Positions 44,328-52,393 of a stretch of DNA of 59,567 nt are shown one piece after another. Made by a program: the position numbers and the translations under genes. The stretch is from Bdellovibrionota bacterium (GTDB lineage: Bacteria; Bdellovibrionota; Bdellovibrionia; Bdellovibrionales; JAEYZS01). The notes beneath the pieces were generated by a model. That model ran no database searches. It saw only the letters and a list, made by a program, of their open reading frames with translations, and was not told the origin of the DNA. The stretch is from positions 233,184 through 292,750 of the forward strand of contig JAZKEU010000008.1 in the NCBI GenBank assembly GCA_040386775.1. The letters are read 5' to 3'. Within the stretch, counting starts at the first letter, position 1. Each line of letters opens with the position of its first letter.

Positions 44328-44801
44328 ATGGATCCACGCAGCTCAAGTTCCCAAAAGCATAAATATCAACCCGTCCCCAAAGACTTTTTAAAGCTTGTTA
44401 AAGAGACTTTTGAAGAAAAATACGCAGACTTTTTGAAGGATAAAACCCTTATTGTGGATGGCGCCATCTTCCCAGAAGAGCTTATTTTGGTTGTGGGCAT
44501 AAAAAACAATAACGAGAAGATCAGACAGGTGAATTTCGAATCTTCTATGGACTATGAAAACGTAGACGATACTAAGGTTTTAGAGAAAATCCATATGAGT
44601 ATCGATGCCTTGGACGCTATGTTTATAGAATATGTTGAAGCTAATGGCGATATTGAAATGCCAAAGCTCTGGACAGAATTCGAATTCGAAGGCCAAAAAC
44701 TCTACCTAAAATCAAGCACAGATAACATAGAACTCGAAAAGGCCGCCGAAGAATTCTTGCGTCAACACGACACAAACTCCTCTGAAGAAACTATTCATTA
44801 A
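44328..44801 (+). CDS. unknown acidic protein
   Basis: 157 residues with no signal or membrane segment. The first ~15 residues are polar (SSSSQKHKYQPV); the middle has a strand-helix pattern (KDKTLIVDGAIFPEELILVV), and the C-terminus is acidic and helical. AAAGGTGAAG precedes the ATG. It is divergent from miaB. I do not recognise a family. It may bind or regulate another protein, but nothing shows this. Confidence 0.75.
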   Translation: MDPRSSSSQKHKYQPVPKDFLKLVKETFEEKYADFLKDKTLIVDGAIFPEELILVVGIKNNNEKIRQVNFESSMDYENVDDTKVLEKIHMSIDALDAMFIEYVEANGDIEMPKLWTEFEFEGQKLYLKSSTDNIELEKAAEEFLRQHDTNSSEETIH

Positions 44802-44910
44802 TTACATCAAAAACAAAATACACCTACTGTAATTAGTTCTGACGCATTAGTTTTAAGTTTATACTCTTTAAAAAAGTACCTAGCCTCCGCTCAACAATAA
44901 AGGGGGCTTT

Positions 44911-45291
44911 ATGCTAAAATTCGCTTTGGCTGCAATCGCAGTCGCTTTAATTTCACAAAACTCATTTGCTTTAGAATGTCATGGTACGGAACCATTCTGG
45001 GGAGCAACTCTAACCGAAGACAATCTGTCTTTACAGACGGTAGATATTGAGGGAGTAACTGAAACTAAAATCACGAAAGTTGCAGGCGCCGCAGGAATGG
45101 TTGAAGAATTCCTTCAAGTTTACTCTAACGAAGATGGTCCAGTTGCTGTAGTTAGAAAAACAGATTCATGCTCAAACGGAATGTCTGATGAAACGTTTCC
45201 ACAAGAAATCATTATTCTTAGTGGAGATACAAATCTTTACGGCTGTTGCGGTGAACCATTGCCAGTTAACGACGGAGAGAATTCTAAGTAA
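44911..45291 (+). CDS. small exported protein with C-x-G-x-EPFW and GCC motifs
   Basis: 126 residues: Sec signal (LKFALAAIAVALISQNSFAL) then ECHGTEPFWGATLT, a motif of small secreted proteins annotated as uncharacterised membrane or copper-tolerance-associated (COG3650-like). Two further cysteines lie in YGCCGEPLP and one in TDSCSNGM. The pairing suggests disulfides or metal binding in the periplasm. GGGGGC stands upstream of the ATG. A terminator follows. No function can be asserted. Confidence 0.75.
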   Translation: MLKFALAAIAVALISQNSFALECHGTEPFWGATLTEDNLSLQTVDIEGVTETKITKVAGAAGMVEEFLQVYSNEDGPVAVVRKTDSCSNGMSDETFPQEIIILSGDTNLYGCCGEPLPVNDGENSK

Positions 45292-45313
45292 TCTCAATTT
45301 TAAGAATTTAAAT

Positions 45314-45347
45314 AAAAAAGGCGCGGATTGTATCCAGCGCCTTTTTT
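45314..45347. terminator. bidirectional intrinsic terminator
   Basis: AAAAAAGGCGC and GCGCCTTTTTT form the stem, extended inward by GGAT/ATCC with one bulged A. It separates the small secreted gene ending at 45291 from the convergent histone-like gene ending at 45371. Confidence 0.9.
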
Positions 45348-45370
45348 ATTTGTACTTTAAAGATTACGAA

Positions 45371-46201
45371 TTAAAACGAGTCATCATCTCCGTCGCCGGC
45401 TGTTTGTAGACCTCTAACCTCGTCCATCAAGCCTTGATCGTCTTCATTTTCTGGTTGGTCAACATCAACGTCTTCAATTTCAAGCTCTTGAATTGCAGCT
45501 AAGAAGTGTTTTTCAGATTTTAAATCATCACGAATCATTTCAATATACTTATCTGGATATCTTAAAGTTAATTCTTCGATATATTTTTCGAGTTTTCCGT
45601 CTGTTAAAATTTTCTTTCTTAGTTGGATTTTTTTCCAAAGTTTTAAGTAATGGAAACGACAATATCCATCTACGATAGAAAGCTCATCACATTCTCTCAT
45701 TTTACAATAGAGTCTACCTTCAGCGTCCCTAAGAGCAATTTCGACTTCACCTTCACCATCAGATTCGCCTAAAAGAGCTCTTAACTCTTCCATTTGTTCT
45801 GGAGTTTTGGTTTTAAGGTCCTCGTATTGAGCCACTTCATCATCGAAGTTGTCTTCATAGTCATCAAAACCTAGGTCGTCTTTTTTCTCTTTAGATTTTT
45901 TATCCGGCGATTTTTTATCAGCTTTTTTGTCTGCCTTTACCGGAGTTGCTGCGGCTACCGTTTTAGGTGTTTTTTTAGCAGCTTCTTCCTTTACAGCAGT
46001 TTTTGGAGCCATAACTTTTGCGACAGGAGCTTTAACAGGCTTTGCAGTTTTTACAGGTTGCTTGTTATTTTTCTGTGCCGCAGCCGCTGCTTTTGGAGCT
46101 GCTACTTTAGAATTAGGTGTTTTTGCTTTAACTGCAGGCTTTTTCTGGGTAGTTTTCTGCGCTGCAGCTTTCTTTTTGGGGTCTTTTTTAGTCTTTGCCA
46201 T
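45371..46201 (-). CDS. histone-H1-like lysine-rich tail fused to a zinc-knuckle-like domain
   Basis: 276 residues. Residues ~1-110 are Lys/Ala/Pro-rich with repeats of KKxAA and PVK type, like bacterial and eukaryotic H1-type tails. A strongly acidic linker (DDYEDNFDDE) follows. The C-terminal part contains Cys-x4-Cys-x9-Cys-x2-His near residue 165, consistent with a small zinc site, then a basic helix (LKLWKKIQLRKKILTDGKL). The C-terminus is acidic again. It may bind DNA through the tail and protein through the folded part. AGGA lies before the ATG. I do not know a named homologue. Confidence 0.8.
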   Translation of the reverse strand: MAKTKKDPKKKAAAQKTTQKKPAVKAKTPNSKVAAPKAAAAAQKNNKQPVKTAKPVKAPVAKVMAPKTAVKEEAAKKTPKTVAAATPVKADKKADKKSPDKKSKEKKDDLGFDDYEDNFDDEVAQYEDLKTKTPEQMEELRALLGESDGEGEVEIALRDAEGRLYCKMRECDELSIVDGYCRFHYLKLWKKIQLRKKILTDGKLEKYIEELTLRYPDKYIEMIRDDLKSEKHFLAAIQELEIEDVDVDQPENEDDQGLMDEVRGLQTAGDGDDDSF

Positions 46202-46284
46202 AGGAAAAAAATCCTAGGGTTGATTCACAAACCTGTCAACGAGTTCCTTCAGGTGTTGCACGAATAGTGCAGCCAGATGTGGGT

Positions 46285-47298
46285 TCAGAACGTATTTAGA
46301 TTTACTCGTCCCGCTTCGCCAGTGATCGAAATTCTTCCTGATTCTCCGCCACGCAAAGTTCCTTTAAGAGTTTTCGTTGCTCCATACTCATCTTTGTTTA
46401 AGTAACTAGGAGCCTGGAACTGACCTTCTGATAGAGCAAAGTAAACTTGAGCACCACTAGAAGACGGCACCGAAAGCTTAATGTTTGCATTCTTGATGGT
46501 TGCCTTAAATCGAGCAGGATTTGTAAGTTTTGCCGTAATTATAGCTTGGTCAGAAACACCTTCGATTGCACCTTGGAAAGATACTAAATCTAGCTTTCCT
46601 TGATCCGCATCGAACTTAAGAGTTCCACTTGAACCCTCAACTGTTGTCGTACCGGATTTAGAATTCAAATTCACATCGCCATTCACTCCTTTTAAAGAAG
46701 AATTGCCATTGAAATTTGTAACATCTAAATTCCCTTCGACTCCTGAAAAAATAAGTTTTCCATCAAACACGTCCGCTTTTAAGCGGCCAGAGTGTTTAGT
46801 AACATCCAAATTTCCTTTTACCATATTCACTTTAAATGGTGCCGCTGTATTCTCTAGAGATACGGAACCATTTTCCAAAACAACATGTGTCGCCTGCTTC
46901 CATCCATTGATTGAAACCTTACCTACTCTCGAATTGATATTGAGCTCTGTTGAAGGGCCTCGAAGGATCATGTAGTAGCGGTATTGAGTTTCTAGTTTTT
47001 TATCTACAAATACTTTTGAGGGATAGTTACAAATAACTTTAATTGTTTCTTTGATCGCATCTTTTTGAACAGAAATATTCCAGTCTGTATCAGTATTCGC
47101 CTTAGTTCCGTCAAAAACTTGTGTGCCGACTTTCAAGTGCGGTGTTGATCCATCATGAATAACTTTGATATCAATATTCAAACATTGAATATCGATTTGA
47201 GTATTTTTGATATTTTCAAAAGTTGTAACATTTTGTGACTTTTGTGCAAAACTGACTGCTGTAAATAAAGTTATTAGCGCAGTAAAAAATGTATTCAT
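46285..47298 (-). CDS. secreted beta-helix protein (DUF4097-like)
   Basis: 337 residues with a short signal (ALITLFTAVSFAQ). The mature protein has repeated short strands with Gly/Asn/Asp turns: SRVGKVSINGWK, ENGSVSLENTAAP, VKGNLDVTKHSGR, FDGKLIFSGVEG, FNGNSSLKGVNGDV. This is typical of DUF4097-type adhesin-like beta-helices. It is exported to periplasm or outside. No anchor is visible. Divergent from the thiolase operon. Confidence 0.75.
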   Translation of the reverse strand: MNTFFTALITLFTAVSFAQKSQNVTTFENIKNTQIDIQCLNIDIKVIHDGSTPHLKVGTQVFDGTKANTDTDWNISVQKDAIKETIKVICNYPSKVFVDKKLETQYRYYMILRGPSTELNINSRVGKVSINGWKQATHVVLENGSVSLENTAAPFKVNMVKGNLDVTKHSGRLKADVFDGKLIFSGVEGNLDVTNFNGNSSLKGVNGDVNLNSKSGTTTVEGSSGTLKFDADQGKLDLVSFQGAIEGVSDQAIITAKLTNPARFKATIKNANIKLSVPSSSGAQVYFALSEGQFQAPSYLNKDEYGATKTLKGTLRGGESGRISITGEAGRVNLNTF

Positions 47299-47384
47299 AA
47301 AACCTCAATCCGTTATATTCAGCCCAACACGATACCAATATCATTATTTAGAGGTATGTGTCATTGATAAATCTTTCTTGCCCC

Positions 47385-47407
47385 TGCTCTACAAGAGCAA
47401 TATTTTT
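47385..47407 (+). terminator. hairpin with following T-run upstream of the thiolase operon
   Basis: TGCTCT-ACA-AGAGCA followed by ATATTTTT sits 45 bases before the thiolase ATG. Placed in a leader it could be an attenuator; it is short and could be chance. Confidence 0.3.
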
Positions 47408-47451
47408 ATCTCAATTGATTAATAGCTCAGTGGTGAGCTTTGGAGGAACAT

Positions 47452-48627
47452 ATGAAAGAAGTTGTAATATTATCTGCTCAACGTACGGCCATTGGCTCTT
47501 TTATGGGAAGCTTGTCATCTGTTCCCGCTCCCAAGTTAGGTGCTGCCGCAATAAAAAAGGCACTCGAAGTAGCTAAGATTGCAGGCGACCAAGTTCAAGA
47601 ATGCATTATGGGAAATGTACTTACGGCAGGAGTTGGCCAGGCGCCAGCAAGGCAGGCCGCTATCTATGCAGGTCTTCCGCAATCTGTAGAATGTTTAACG
47701 ATCAATAAAGTGTGTGGTTCAGGATTGAAAGCCGTAATGCTAGCCAGTGATTCTATCCGTGCTGGAAATGCAGATGTGATCGTGGCGGGCGGACAAGAAA
47801 ATATGTCTCTCGCTCCTCATCTTCTTGAAAACGTAAGAAACGGATACAGAATGGGCCCATCACAATTAACAGACTCCATGATCAAAGATGGTCTCTGGGA
47901 TCCCTACAACAATATGCATATGGGAAATTGTGGAGAGATTTGCGCAAAAGAATTTAACTTTACACGCGAAGCTCAAGATCAATTTGCCATCGATAGTTAT
48001 AAAAATGCTCAAGAGGCTTTAAAATCTGGCGCTTTCAAAAATGAAATTGTTGGTGTAGAAGTTCAAGCCGGAAAACAAACTGTACTCGTGGACTCTGACG
48101 AAGAACCTACAAAAGCTAAGTTTGATAAAATCCCAGAATTAAAACCTGCCTTCGATAAAACCGGAACGATCACCGCGGCCAATGCCTCTAAATTGAACGA
48201 TGGTGCTGCTGCTCTTGTTATTGCTTCTGGAGATTATGCAAAGTCTAACAACCTAAAACCAATGGCTAGAATTGTCTCTTACGCATCCTTTGCCCAAGAT
48301 CCAAAATGGTTTACGACTGCACCAGCCGGAGCAATCAAAAAAGCTTTAACAAAAGCTAATCTCAAAGCTACAGACATAGACCTCTGGGAAATCAACGAAG
48401 CTTTCGCCGTTGTTACAATGGCTGCAATTAAAGAATTCAACTTAGATCCTAAAAAAGTAAATGTGAATGGCGGGGCGATTGCTCTGGGTCATCCAATTGG
48501 AGCAAGTGGTGCGAGAGTTCTTACAACTCTTCTCCACACTCTCGAAAAGAAAAATCTAAAGCGCGGTCTAGCAACACTTTGTATTGGTGGCGGCGAAGGT
48601 GCCGCACTTATCGTAGAAAGATTATAA
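47452..48627 (+). CDS. acetyl-CoA acetyltransferase (thiolase)
   Basis: 391 residues from ATG 47452, set by GGAGGAAC upstream (a TTG four codons earlier is open). Active-site blocks: [11 protein letters not shown] with the acyl-accepting Cys near 88, [16 protein letters not shown] with His near 347 and [13 protein letters not shown] with Cys near 378. It condenses or cleaves acetoacetyl-CoA. With scoA and scoB directly behind, the set favours degradation: acetoacetate is activated by the CoA-transferase and split to two acetyl-CoA. Confidence 0.95.
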   Translation: MKEVVILSAQRTAIGSFMGSLSSVPAPKLGAAAIKKALEVAKIAGDQVQECIMGNVLTAGVGQAPARQAAIYAGLPQSVECLTINKVCGSGLKAVMLASDSIRAGNADVIVAGGQENMSLAPHLLENVRNGYRMGPSQLTDSMIKDGLWDPYNNMHMGNCGEICAKEFNFTREAQDQFAIDSYKNAQEALKSGAFKNEIVGVEVQAGKQTVLVDSDEEPTKAKFDKIPELKPAFDKTGTITAANASKLNDGAAALVIASGDYAKSNNLKPMARIVSYASFAQDPKWFTTAPAGAIKKALTKANLKATDIDLWEINEAFAVVTMAAIKEFNLDPKKVNVNGGAIALGHPIGASGARVLTTLLHTLEKKNLKRGLATLCIGGGEGAALIVERL

Positions 48628-48628
48628 T

Positions 48629-49324
48629 ATGGCAGCAACGAAAGTTTACAAAGACGCAGAATCAGCACTTGAAGGCGTAAAAGACGGAATGACTATCCTA
48701 GTGGGTGGCTTCGGTCTTTGCGGAATTCCTGAAAATTTAATTACAGCACTCAGAGACACGGGAGCAAAAAACCTCACCTGTGTTTCCAATAACGCAGGCG
48801 TGGATGATTTTGGTTTAGGACTTTTGCTTCACACAAGACAAATCAAAAAGATGGTTTCCAGTTACGTTGGAGAAAATAAAACTTTTGAAAAACAATATCT
48901 CTCAAAAGAATTGGAATTGGAATTTGCCCCACAAGGAACTCTTGCCGAAAGACTTCGTGCAGGCGGCGCCGGTATCCCTGCTTTCTACACACCCACTGGT
49001 GTGGGAACCTTAGTTGCTGAAGGCAAAGAGATTCGTGAATTCAACGGACGTCCTTATGTCCTTGAAAAAGGAATCACAGGAGATTTTGCACTAGTTAAAG
49101 CTTGGAAGGGCGATAAGTTCGGAAATTTGATTTTTAGAAAAACTGCTAGAAACTTTAATCCTATGATCGCAACAGCTGGAAAAATCACAGTTGTTGAGGT
49201 TGAAGAGTTGGTAGAAGTTGGAGAACTTGAGCCAGATCAAATTCACACCCCTGGTGTTTACGTTCAACGTATCATCCAAGGTCCTTCATACGAAAAACGC
49301 ATCGAACAACGAACAACAAGGTAA
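48629..49324 (+). CDS. scoA: 3-oxoacid CoA-transferase subunit A
   Basis: 231 residues. [48 protein letters not shown] and [19 protein letters not shown] are the family blocks for the alpha subunit of succinyl-CoA or acetate:acetoacetate CoA-transferase. It starts one base after the thiolase stop. The catalytic Glu is in subunit B. It moves CoA to acetoacetate; the donor (succinyl-CoA or acetyl-CoA) is not certain. Confidence 0.95.
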   Translation: MAATKVYKDAESALEGVKDGMTILVGGFGLCGIPENLITALRDTGAKNLTCVSNNAGVDDFGLGLLLHTRQIKKMVSSYVGENKTFEKQYLSKELELEFAPQGTLAERLRAGGAGIPAFYTPTGVGTLVAEGKEIREFNGRPYVLEKGITGDFALVKAWKGDKFGNLIFRKTARNFNPMIATAGKITVVEVEELVEVGELEPDQIHTPGVYVQRIIQGPSYEKRIEQRTTR

Positions 49325-49327
49325 GTC

Positions 49328-49981
49328 ATGTTAACTAAAGAACAGATCGCACAAAGAATTTCAAAAGAAGTAAAAGACGGCTTCGTTGTAAACTTAGGTA
49401 TTGGTATTCCAACTCTAGTTGCGAATTATATTCCTGAAGGGATGACTGTCTATTTACAAAGCGAGAATGGTCTTTTAGGAATGGGTCCTTTCCCTTCCGA
49501 AAAAGATGTGGATGCCGACCTCATCAATGCCGGCAAACAAACAATCACCACTGTACCAGGAGCAAGTTTCTTTTCATCAGCAGATAGTTTTGCGATGATT
49601 CGCGGGGGTCACGTGGACTTAACAGTTCTCGGTGCTATGCAAGTAGACGAAGAAGGCAACATCGCAAATTGGATGATTCCTGGAAAAATGGTAAAGGGCA
49701 TGGGCGGAGCAATGGATCTCGTTGCCGGCGCAAAACGTGTGATCGTGGCCATGCAACACGTAGATAAGTCAGGCGATATGAAACTCGTTAAAAAATGCAC
49801 TTTGCCCTTTACAGGATTGAGATGCATTCATCAGATCGTCAGTGACTACGGAGTTCTTGACGTTACGCCAGAAGGTTTTTTACTCAGAGAGTTCGCTCCA
49901 GACTTATCTGTTGACCAAGTTGTGAAAGCCACTGCGGGTAAAATTAAAGTAGCTTCTGACGTTAAGCCTATGAAGCTTTAA
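49328..49981 (+). CDS. scoB: 3-oxoacid CoA-transferase subunit B
   Basis: 217 residues. NLGIGIPTLVANYIPEG and LQSENGLLGMGPFP contain the catalytic Glu near residue 46 that forms the CoA thioester. GGHVDLTVLGAMQVDEEGN and NWMIPGKMVKGMGGAMDLV follow. AAGG lies before the ATG; three bases separate it from scoA. Pairs with subunit A as alpha2beta2. Confidence 0.95.
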   Translation: MLTKEQIAQRISKEVKDGFVVNLGIGIPTLVANYIPEGMTVYLQSENGLLGMGPFPSEKDVDADLINAGKQTITTVPGASFFSSADSFAMIRGGHVDLTVLGAMQVDEEGNIANWMIPGKMVKGMGGAMDLVAGAKRVIVAMQHVDKSGDMKLVKKCTLPFTGLRCIHQIVSDYGVLDVTPEGFLLREFAPDLSVDQVVKATAGKIKVASDVKPMKL

Positions 49982-49991
49982 TCTTTATTAA

Positions 49992-50261
49992 TTAATAGGG
50001 TATGCAAAAGAATAAGTTTGCTTTGCTTTGCTTTTGCGAAGCAAATTCTAGATGCTGTAGAATAAATATGAACGCAAAGAAAAATAAAATACTTAGGAAG
50101 ATCGGTGCAGTTTTAGATTTTTTTGTATTCTTCTTGATTAAAAAGTAACTAAATATTCCTACAATAAAGCAATGAGAGCTTGCAATAATCGCAAGCAGCG
50201 GGACAGACAAAAGGCTCCAGTAGAAATCCAATCCTTTAAATATATCAGTAAGGTCCGACAA
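49992..50261 (-). CDS. small two-helix membrane protein at the end of the cco operon
   Basis: 89 residues from TTG 50261; AAAGGA lies eight bases upstream within ccoG. Two hydrophobic stretches (~16-43 and ~52-70). The start lies inside the last codons of ccoG. The place matches ccoH in other cbb3 operons, but the sequence lacks CcoH/FixH features I know. It could be a small oxidase assembly protein or an unrelated end gene. Confidence 0.55.
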   Translation of the reverse strand: MSDLTDIFKGLDFYWSLLSVPLLAIIASSHCFIVGIFSYFLIKKNTKKSKTAPIFLSILFFFAFIFILQHLEFASQKQSKANLFFCIPY

Positions 50262-51645
50262 GAGTTAATTCCTTTAAGATTTGAGTATTCTTATTATTGA
50301 TCCGAATATCAATTCGCAAATCTTTTTTAATACTTCCCCCAGACTCTCTAATTAAAGCCGTGGAAAATTTTGCGAAGAAATGAATCTCCCGACTTGTATT
50401 GGGATTTAGCATCAGATTATTTTGAGGAAGTACCAATTCGATATCTGAACTTATCTGAGCAAATATTATATCCGAACTTTGATTATGCATATGAAGTTTA
50501 AAATGATTCAACACTCTGTCTTCCCCATTCTCTTTTATTAGAGAGTAAGGTGCCTCTTTGGCCTTAAGTACACTCACCATAAGAGGATCTCTAGACTGAA
50601 CAAAATAAATTAGCAATGTGCTCATTAATAAAATTACAAATAGGTATGCAAGCACTCTGGGTCTAAGTATTTTATTTCTTACTGAAATATGAGTTTTACT
50701 TTCAATTTCAAATTCTGAACTATAGCGTATAAGACCTAAGGGTTTTTTAACCTTTTCCATTATCTCATCGCAAGCATCAATGCACGCTGTACAACCAATG
50801 CATTCCATCTGGATTCCACGCCGAATATCAATACCCGTTGGACAAACTTCAACACAACGATTGCAATTGACACAATCGCCCTGTTTTTCTTTTGATATAT
50901 TCGGATCTTTTCTAGGCTCACCACGATTGTAATCATACATAACTGACAGGGATTTTTTATCCATCAATACAGCCTGTATACGCCCATAGGGACACGCGAT
51001 AATACAAAATTGTTCTCTAAACCAACCAAAATTAAAAAGTAATACTAAAGTCATTCCCATTACGATTGTAAAAGCCGTCCAGTTTTCTTTTGGTGTGCCG
51101 GTCATCATTCCAATCAAACGATCTGATCCGACAAAATACGCTACAAAGGAGTGTGCTATGACAGCGGACACAACAAAATAACAAAGCCACGTTAAAGAGA
51201 CTTTTAATATTTTTTCTTTATGCCAAGGCTCTCCTGATAATTTTCTTCTTTTTATATAATTACCTTGTATCCAAGCTTCAATTCTGCGGTAAATTCCATC
51301 TATAAAAACAGTTTGAGGACAAGCCCATCCACACCAAACTCTACCAAAAAGAGCCGTCACAAAAGCCAGGCTAATGGTGCCAACAGCCAGTACCAAAAAA
51401 ATCAACGGAGCATCATGGGCTTTAAACAAGATTCCAAAGAGATGGAAAGTTCTGTTTGGTATATCAAATAAAAATATTTGAATCCCATTCCATTTCAACC
51501 AAGGTAAAATAAGAAAAAATAAAATTAGCGCGACTTCGACAATATTTCTATGTCTTCTAAAAAAACCTCTCACCTCAGCCGGATAAAGGAAAATACGATT
51601 TCCTTTATTGTCTGTAGTAGAAAGTCTTTCGTCGCCTAAGGACAT
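50245..51645 (-). CDS. ccoG: cbb3 oxidase accessory protein CcoG (FixG)
   Basis: 466 residues, usual size. Membrane helices frame two ferredoxin-type clusters: CVNCNRCVEVCPTGID (near 255) and ECIGCTACIDACDE (near 283). The C-terminal half is an Ig-like domain exposed to the periplasm. An N-terminal WCGWACPQTVF motif typical of the CcoG/NapH-like group is present. It is needed in assembly, probably for copper reduction. It follows ccoP by two bases. Confidence 0.95.
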   Translation of the reverse strand: MSLGDERLSTTDNKGNRIFLYPAEVRGFFRRHRNIVEVALILFFLILPWLKWNGIQIFLFDIPNRTFHLFGILFKAHDAPLIFLVLAVGTISLAFVTALFGRVWCGWACPQTVFIDGIYRRIEAWIQGNYIKRRKLSGEPWHKEKILKVSLTWLCYFVVSAVIAHSFVAYFVGSDRLIGMMTGTPKENWTAFTIVMGMTLVLLFNFGWFREQFCIIACPYGRIQAVLMDKKSLSVMYDYNRGEPRKDPNISKEKQGDCVNCNRCVEVCPTGIDIRRGIQMECIGCTACIDACDEIMEKVKKPLGLIRYSSEFEIESKTHISVRNKILRPRVLAYLFVILLMSTLLIYFVQSRDPLMVSVLKAKEAPYSLIKENGEDRVLNHFKLHMHNQSSDIIFAQISSDIELVLPQNNLMLNPNTSREIHFFAKFSTALIRESGGSIKKDLRIDIRINNKNTQILKELTLVGPY

Positions 51646-51647
51646 AA

Positions 51648-52232
51648 CTAATCCTTATACTCTGTCCCCTCTGAAGCCTTTGCTCCAGCAGGATTAGTAC
51701 CTTTTAATGATTTAATAAACGCTACCGTCGCAATTTGTTCCTCAGGGCTCAAAACTGCTTCCCAAGGCACCATACCTTTTTCAGGTACACCTTTTTGAAT
51801 GACATGGAGTATGTCTTTTGGTTTATCTCCATGGATCCAGAAGTTATCTGTCATATTGGGACCGATGAGCCCTTGCCCCTTATCGCCATGACACATAAAA
51901 CACTTTTCGGCATAAATTTTTTTTCCAACCTCTATATTTTTTGTATCTTTAATGAGTTCGTCCAAATTTGCAAAGGCATCCCCACCGCCACTCGAGTCCA
52001 CATCGAGAGTTTTAATAACCGCTAATTCGCCAGCTAACTCCTGATCTGTTGATGGCCCATCAAAAATTTCGTAATACCCGTAATATAATACTCCGTAGAT
52101 GACTGTAATTACAAAAATAGCTACCCACCAATTCGGCAAAGGATGATCGTGTTCAACAATACCATCATAATGCTCATTTAGAATCTTCGCGTCTTTATTG
52201 TCTAGATTATTTTTATCGTTCTTATCACTCAT
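51648..52232 (-). CDS. ccoP: cbb3 oxidase cytochrome c subunit CcoP, single-heme form
   Basis: 194 residues, much shorter than the usual ~300. One helix (ISVITVIYGVLYYG-like, ~35-52) follows a charged start. Only one heme motif, CFMCH near residue 110, with the CcoP-like LIGPNMTDNFWIHGD and MVPWEAVLSPEEQIATV. Most CcoP have two hemes, so one domain is missing. It carries electrons to CcoO and CcoN. The start overlaps the ccoQ stop. Confidence 0.92.
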   Translation of the reverse strand: MSDKNDKNNLDNKDAKILNEHYDGIVEHDHPLPNWWVAIFVITVIYGVLYYGYYEIFDGPSTDQELAGELAVIKTLDVDSSGGGDAFANLDELIKDTKNIEVGKKIYAEKCFMCHGDKGQGLIGPNMTDNFWIHGDKPKDILHVIQKGVPEKGMVPWEAVLSPEEQIATVAFIKSLKGTNPAGAKASEGTEYKD

Positions 52233-52393
52233 GACTCATTTTCCTCTAATGGAATTTTTGACATAACATCGTAATATTCATCCTTAATTTTGTAGACCTT
52301 GATAATCATCACGACAAAAAAGACAAAAAATATAACTAGACCAATCAGGGTCAACCACGTGTCTGTGAAATATGCCAAACCCTCTTGCTTCAT
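52229..52393 (-). CDS. ccoQ: cbb3 oxidase small subunit CcoQ
   Basis: 54 residues encoded in the gap between ccoNO and ccoP. One membrane helix (LIGLVIFFVFFVVMIIKVY), a short N-terminus and an acidic tail (DEYYDVMSKIPLEENES), as in CcoQ/FixQ. It starts four bases inside the ccoNO stop and its stop overlaps ccoP, with a GGAG ribosome site (AAAAGGAG) before the ATG. CcoQ stabilises the complex and aids CcoP docking. Confidence 0.9.
   Translation of the reverse strand: MKQEGLAYFTDTWLTLIGLVIFFVFFVVMIIKVYKIKDEYYDVMSKIPLEENES

Noticed and set aside
49982-49991. Terminator between scoB and the convergent small gene
   Set aside because: No stem-loop could be drawn in the ten-base gap or its flanks.
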